NCBI RefSeq assembly: GCF_011758745.1
Contig: NZ_JAANOV010000001.1
Span: 186,001-250,000 of the forward strand
Source: Amycolatopsis granulosa
Lineage (GTDB): Bacteria; Actinomycetota; Actinomycetes; Mycobacteriales; Pseudonocardiaceae
Length of the DNA: 64,000 nt
Direction of reading: 5' to 3'
The notes under the pieces were generated by a model. The model was not told where the DNA came from and searched no databases. It saw nothing but the letters and a program-made list of their open reading frames with translations. Position numbers and translations under genes: made by a program. Of this stretch, positions 60,548 to 64,000 are shown piece by piece (positions within the stretch are counted from its first letter, which is position 1; every line of letters begins with the position of its first letter).

Positions 60548-61377
60548 AACTGGCGACCCTGCGCACCGCAGAGGGCACCCGCGCGGTCCGCGTCGAGGGC
60601 GAGCGCTACGCCGAGCTCGGCGCGCCCGATGTCGGCGCGTTCCTGGCCCAGGAGGACTGGCGCGCCCAGGCCGCGGCCCTCACCCCGGAGCGGCCGCTGG
60701 CCGGTGCCGACCTCGCCCCCGTCGTGCCGCGGCCCGGCAAGATCCTGTGCGTCGGGCTGAACTACCGCAACCACATCCTGGAGATGGGCCGCGAAATCCC
60801 GCGGTACCCGACGCTGTTCGCCAAGTACCCGGAGGCGCTGATCGGCCCGGGCGACCCGGTCGCGCTGCCGCCGGAGTCGGCCGCGGTGGACTGGGAAGCC
60901 GAACTGGCGCTGATCATCGGCGCGACCGTGCGGCGCGCGGGTGACGCCGAGGCGGCCGCGGCGATCGCCGGATTCAGCGTCCTCAACGACGTCACCGCGC
61001 GGGACTGGCAGTACCACTCGCCGATGTGGTTGCCGGGCAAGACGTTCGAGGGCACCACCCCGTTCGGCCCGTACCTCGTGACGCCCGACGAGCTGCCGGG
61101 CGGCACCGCGCCCGCGCTCGAGCTGAGCTGCGCGGTGGACGGTGAGCAGGTGCAGAAGGCCAACACCGGCGACCTGGTGTTCGACCCGGTCCAGCTCGTC
61201 CGGTACGCCTCGACGATCCTGACGCTGCGGCCCGGTGACGTGATCGCCACCGGCACGCCCGGCGGCGTCGGCCACGCCCGCAAGCCGCCGCGCTACCTGT
61301 CCCACGGCGCCCGGCTGGTCACCGAGATCAGCGGCCTCGGCCGGCTGGACAACGTGGCGTGTGATGAGCAGGCGTGA
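60544..61377 (+). CDS. Fumarylpyruvate hydrolase (FAH family)
   Basis: A 277-residue FAH-fold hydrolase with KILCVGLNYRNHILEMGREIP, metal-binding DWEAELALIIG, VLNDVTARDWQ, GKTFEGTTPFGPYLV and GDVIATGTPGGVGHAR. In this operon it would split fumarylpyruvate into fumarate and pyruvate. GTG 60544 overlaps the dioxygenase stop (GTGA), and its own end overlaps the isomerase start by 17 bp, so the three are translationally coupled. Confidence 0.92.
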   Translation: MKLATLRTAEGTRAVRVEGERYAELGAPDVGAFLAQEDWRAQAAALTPERPLAGADLAPVVPRPGKILCVGLNYRNHILEMGREIPRYPTLFAKYPEALIGPGDPVALPPESAAVDWEAELALIIGATVRRAGDAEAAAAIAGFSVLNDVTARDWQYHSPMWLPGKTFEGTTPFGPYLVTPDELPGGTAPALELSCAVDGEQVQKANTGDLVFDPVQLVRYASTILTLRPGDVIATGTPGGVGHARKPPRYLSHGARLVTEISGLGRLDNVACDEQA

Positions 61378-61951
61378 CTGGATGGACGAGGGCACCCGGC
61401 TGGTCCTGCGGGTGATCGGCGAGCTGCCCGACGACGCGTTCGACGCGCCGACGCTGCTGCCCGGCTGGACCCGCCGCCACCTCGTCGCGCACCTGCACTA
61501 CAACGCCGAAGCGTTGCGGCGCCTGGTGAACTGGGCACGCACCGGTGTGGAGTCACGCATGTACGCCGACGCCGGGCAGCGCACTGCCGAAATCGAGGCG
61601 GGTGCGCGCCTGCCCGTGCCGGAACTGCGGCGGCTGGTCCGCGGATCGGCGGACGCACTGGCCGCGGACCTGGACGCGCTGCCGGGCGAAGCCTGGTCGA
61701 ACGAGGTGGTCACCGCGCAGGGCCGCACCGTCCCGGCCACCGAGATCGTCTGGATGCGGACCCGCGAGGTCGCCGTGCACGCGGTCGATCTCGGCGCCGG
61801 GGTGGACTTCGCGGACCTGCCGGCGGACCTGGTCCGGGCGCTGATCGACGACACGCTGACCCGCCGGATCGCGCAGGGGCACGGTCCGGCTCTGGCGAGC
61901 TGGTTCACCGGACGCACCGCCCAGGCCCCTGATCTGGGCCCCTGGTTGTAG
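61361..61951 (+). CDS. Mycothiol-dependent maleylpyruvate isomerase
   Basis: Isomerises maleylpyruvate to fumarylpyruvate. The 196-residue protein is a DinB-like bundle with LLPGWTRRHLVAHLHYNAEALRRLV (first metal His), WMRTREVAVHAVDLGAGVDF (further metal His) and a short C-terminal part. Actinobacteria use mycothiol here instead of glutathione. The GTG start at 61361, or ATG 61364, lies inside the end of the hydrolase gene. The protein is shorter than the roughly 240-residue enzyme I recall from Corynebacterium. Confidence 0.87.
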   Translation: MMSRRDWMDEGTRLVLRVIGELPDDAFDAPTLLPGWTRRHLVAHLHYNAEALRRLVNWARTGVESRMYADAGQRTAEIEAGARLPVPELRRLVRGSADALAADLDALPGEAWSNEVVTAQGRTVPATEIVWMRTREVAVHAVDLGAGVDFADLPADLVRALIDDTLTRRIAQGHGPALASWFTGRTAQAPDLGPWL

Positions 61952-61963
61952 GAGGAGATGGAG

Positions 61964-63136
61964 ATGAGCGGCACCGAGGTGGTGGTCGTCGGTGGTGGCA
62001 TCGGCGGACTGGCCAACGCCTACGCCCTGGCCGCGGCCGGGCACCGGGTCCGGGTGCTCGAGCGGGCGCCGGAGTTCGCCGAGGTGGGTGCGGGCTTGCA
62101 GCTGGCGCCGAACGCCACCCGGATCCTGCGCGAGTGGGGCCTGCTCGACGAGGTGGTCGCCCGTGGTGTGCTGCCGCGGCGGCTCGTGCTCAAGGACGCG
62201 CTCGACGGCGCCGAGCTGACCTCGCTGGACCTCGGGCGCGGGTTCACCGGCCGCTACGGCGCGCCGTACGTGGTGATCCACCGCAGCGACCTGCTGACGA
62301 TCCTGCACGACGCCTGCCGGGATGCCGGGGTCGAGCTGCTGGCCGATCACAAGGTCGACGACGTCGAGGTGGACGCCGAGGGTGTGCGCGTGCGGGTGGG
62401 GGAGCGGGAGTTCGCCGGGGACGCCGTGCTGGCGGCGGACGGGTTGTGGTCGTCGCTGCGGCCGCGGCTGTCCGCCGACCAGCCGGTGTGTTCCGGGTAC
62501 GTGGCCTACCGCGGTACCCGCCCGGTGGCGGAGGTGACCGGCCTGGACGCCGACGTGCTGACCGATGTGGTCGTCCACTTCGGACCGCGGTGCCACCTCG
62601 TGCAGTACCCGTTGCGCGGTGGCGAGCTGCTCAACACGGTGGCCGTGTTCGCCTCGCCGGCCTTCGACCGGGGCGCCGCGGAGTGGGGCGGGCCGGACGA
62701 GCTGGACGCGGCGTTCGAGGGCACGTGTGACGCGGTGCGGCGCGGCTTGGCGTGGCTGTGGCGGGACCGGCGGTGGCCGATGTACGACCGGCTGCCCGTG
62801 CGGAACTGGGTGGACGGCCGCCTGGCGCTCACCGGGGACGCCGCGCATCCGATGTTGCAGTACCTGGCGCAGGGTGCGTGCCAGGCGCTGGAGGACGCGC
62901 ACAGCCTGGCCGGTGAGGTCGCCAAGCAGCAGGCCGCGTCGGCGCTGGACTGGCCGTCCGCGCTCACCGCTTACGAGCAGGCCCGCCTCGACCGGACCGC
63001 GCGGGTGCAGTCCAGCGCCCGCGTGTGGGGCGAGCTGTGGCACTGCGACGGGCTGGCCCGCCTGCTGCGCAACCAGTACCTGGGTGAACGCCGGCTGGAC
63101 GACTACCGCTGGACCGACTGGCTCTACCGGCCCTGA
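61964..63136 (+). CDS. 3-hydroxybenzoate 6-hydroxylase (FAD monooxygenase)
   Basis: A 390-residue class A flavin hydroxylase: VVVVGGGIGGLANAYALAAAGHRVRVLER at the FAD end (shown by GGGIGG), the DG motif AADGLWSSLRPRLS, and GRLALTGDAAHPMLQYLAQGACQALEDA. The GDAAHPMLQYLAQGA form is typical of 3-hydroxybenzoate 6-hydroxylase and salicylate hydroxylase. With gentisate dioxygenase in the same operon, formation of gentisate is the consistent role. ATG 61964 is preferred over 61958 because GGAGGAG lies 6 bp upstream of it. Confidence 0.9.
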   Translation: MSGTEVVVVGGGIGGLANAYALAAAGHRVRVLERAPEFAEVGAGLQLAPNATRILREWGLLDEVVARGVLPRRLVLKDALDGAELTSLDLGRGFTGRYGAPYVVIHRSDLLTILHDACRDAGVELLADHKVDDVEVDAEGVRVRVGEREFAGDAVLAADGLWSSLRPRLSADQPVCSGYVAYRGTRPVAEVTGLDADVLTDVVVHFGPRCHLVQYPLRGGELLNTVAVFASPAFDRGAAEWGGPDELDAAFEGTCDAVRRGLAWLWRDRRWPMYDRLPVRNWVDGRLALTGDAAHPMLQYLAQGACQALEDAHSLAGEVAKQQAASALDWPSALTAYEQARLDRTARVQSSARVWGELWHCDGLARLLRNQYLGERRLDDYRWTDWLYRP

Positions 63137-63435
63137 CCGGTGGACCACTGACCGGTGGACCCCGACCGGCGCCGGGCGCGGGCAGGATTGCTCCGTTCGG
63201 AGCAGTCGCGGGACCGAAACGGTTTCCGGAAACGGCTTTACCGGGCGAAAAACGCGGGGATGACCGGCTGACTGACGGCCGGGCCGGGTGGTCGGGAAGT
63301 TTCCGACCACCGCCGATGTCCTTTTCCCAGCGGTAATGGGGTGTCCGGTTTCCACTGTGGATCCGGCACCGTTTACAGTTCCGTTCGCCGCGTTCGGTCG
63401 AACCGGATTCCGTTGCCTTGTACTGGGGAGGTCCC
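63137..63435. other. Intergenic region with two hairpins before GH25 gene
   Basis: A 299-bp gap without a convincing gene. TGCTCCGTTCGGAGCA (63189-63204) is a compact hairpin that could end the hydroxybenzoate operon. GGTGGTCGG (63287-63295) pairs with CCGACCACC (63303-63311) over a 7-base loop. The stretch CACCGTTTACAGTTCC, about 60-70 bp before the lysozyme start, resembles CCGTCCGTTTACACG in front of the other GH25 gene and may be a shared promoter element. No riboswitch could be matched. Confidence 0.5.
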
Positions 63436-64000
63436 GTGCGCTCGACGCGTGCGCTCGTGCTGCTCGCTGTCCTGGTGGCCGGGCTGACGCCGCTGGGGCT
63501 CCCCGCCGTCGCGGCCACCGCGTCCGGCCCCGCCCATCCGGACACCGATTTTGCCGGGTCGACGGTGCACTCCCCGCCCGCGGCGCGCTCCTTCGCCGCC
63601 ACCGCGCAGCCGGCCGCCGCACCGGCCGGCACCCCCGGGATGGACGTCTCCCACTACCAGGGCACCGTGGACTGGCCGTCCGCGGCGGCGAAGGGAGCGA
63701 AGTTCGCGTACCTGAAGGCGACCGAGGGCACCGGTTACACCGATCCGCAGTTCGGCGTGAACTACACCGGTTCGGCGAACGCGGGACTCGCCCGCGGCGC
63801 CTACCACTTCGCCCTCCCGGGCGACTCCAGCGGCGCCGCCCAGGCCATGTTCTTCCTCGCGCACGGCGGCGGATGGGTTGCCGACGGCCGCACGCTGCCG
63901 CCGGTGCTCGACATCGAGTACAACCCGTACGGCACCGCGGACTGGGCCGGCTGGTGCTACAACCTCACCCCGGCCCAGTTGACGGCGTGGATCAGCGAGT
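63436..64000 (+). CDS. GH25 muramidase, C-terminus beyond window
   Basis: The visible 188 residues start at GTG 63436 behind GGGGAGG. A signal peptide (about 1-27, VLLAVLVAGLTPLGLPAVAA) is followed by a Ala/Ser-rich stretch and then the GH25 domain from about 68: PGMDVSHYQGTVDW with the active-site Asp, FAYLKATEGTGYTDPQFG, ARGAYHFALPG and LDIEYNPYGTADW with the catalytic acidic pair. It is a paralogue of the lysozyme at 42748. The frame is open at the window edge, so linker and anchor, if any, are not seen. Confidence 0.92.
   Translation, partial: MRSTRALVLLAVLVAGLTPLGLPAVAATASGPAHPDTDFAGSTVHSPPAARSFAATAQPAAAPAGTPGMDVSHYQGTVDWPSAAAKGAKFAYLKATEGTGYTDPQFGVNYTGSANAGLARGAYHFALPGDSSGAAQAMFFLAHGGGWVADGRTLPPVLDIEYNPYGTADWAGWCYNLTPAQLTAWISE

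Noticed and set aside
63137-63435. c-di-AMP (ydaO-type) riboswitch before the lysozyme gene
   Set aside because: Such elements precede cell-wall hydrolase genes in actinobacteria, but I could not match the conserved core; only two simple hairpins are evident.
1-64000. tRNA genes, rRNA genes, CRISPR arrays and complete insertion sequences
   Set aside because: No cloverleaf with TTCGA-type arm and anticodon stem, no regularly spaced repeats and no transposase core domain were found. The only transposase-like text is the short coil at 35675.

Overview
The window reads as chromosomal DNA of a high-GC actinomycete, most likely Pseudonocardiaceae and close to Amycolatopsis. The reasons are very strong G/C preference at third codon positions, frequent GTG starts, mycothiol-type maleylpyruvate isomerase, LAxTG-type wall-anchor signals, and many four-base ATGA/GTGA stop-start overlaps. 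About 66 protein genes are called. I see no rRNA, tRNA, CRISPR array, complete insertion sequence, phage gene or origin. The genus assignment is inference.

Positions 1-12842 hold a purine-degradation block. A truncated aldolase-like gene and a malic enzyme run leftwards. Divergently, OHCU decarboxylase, HIU hydrolase, uricase and a urate/xanthine-type permease are followed by hydroxypyruvate isomerase, tartronate semialdehyde reductase, glyoxylate carboligase, glycerate kinase, allantoinase, (S)-ureidoglycine aminohydrolase and a Bcp-type peroxiredoxin. Together they take urate to allantoin and on towards glyoxylate, then glyoxylate to phosphoglycerate. Xanthine dehydrogenase and the allantoate- and ureidoglycolate-cleaving enzymes are not in the window. 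A 15-bp palindrome and related sites lie in the divergent promoter region.

Positions 12854-22400 carry an AfsR/NB-ARC-like regulator facing a SnoaL-like gene, two small membrane proteins, a thioesterase-like protein, and the most unusual locus of the window. That locus is an exosortase-family transpeptidase overlapping a processive family-2 glycosyltransferase, facing a secreted protein with an exosortase-like C-terminal tail, a 59-residue protein with an LAYTG sortase signal, and a UDP-GlcNAc 2-epimerase.

Positions 22591-34275 hold E1 alpha/E1 beta genes of a 2-oxoacid or acetoin dehydrogenase with a stand-alone lipoyl domain and an IclR regulator. They are followed by glutamate decarboxylase with a class II amidotransferase and a cation/proton exchanger (possible acid tolerance), an SDR, an HD protein, a PrsW-type protease and a PucR regulator.

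Positions 34412-48517 are accessory: a DadA-like oxidase, a GreA-like protein with an IS3-OrfA-like N-terminal coil, hydrolase, MFS pumps, a LysR-controlled FAD oxidoreductase, two ArsR loci with clear operators, a GH25 lysozyme with a wall-anchor signal, and a LigD-like phosphoesterase-polymerase.

Positions 48592-58721 form a catabolic region: split transketolase, IclR regulator, then an apparent operon of SDR, ribose-type ABC importer, PRISE-type reductase and flavin monooxygenase. Positions 58771-63136 are a MarR-controlled 3-hydroxybenzoate/gentisate pathway. A second GH25 lysozyme runs off the right edge.
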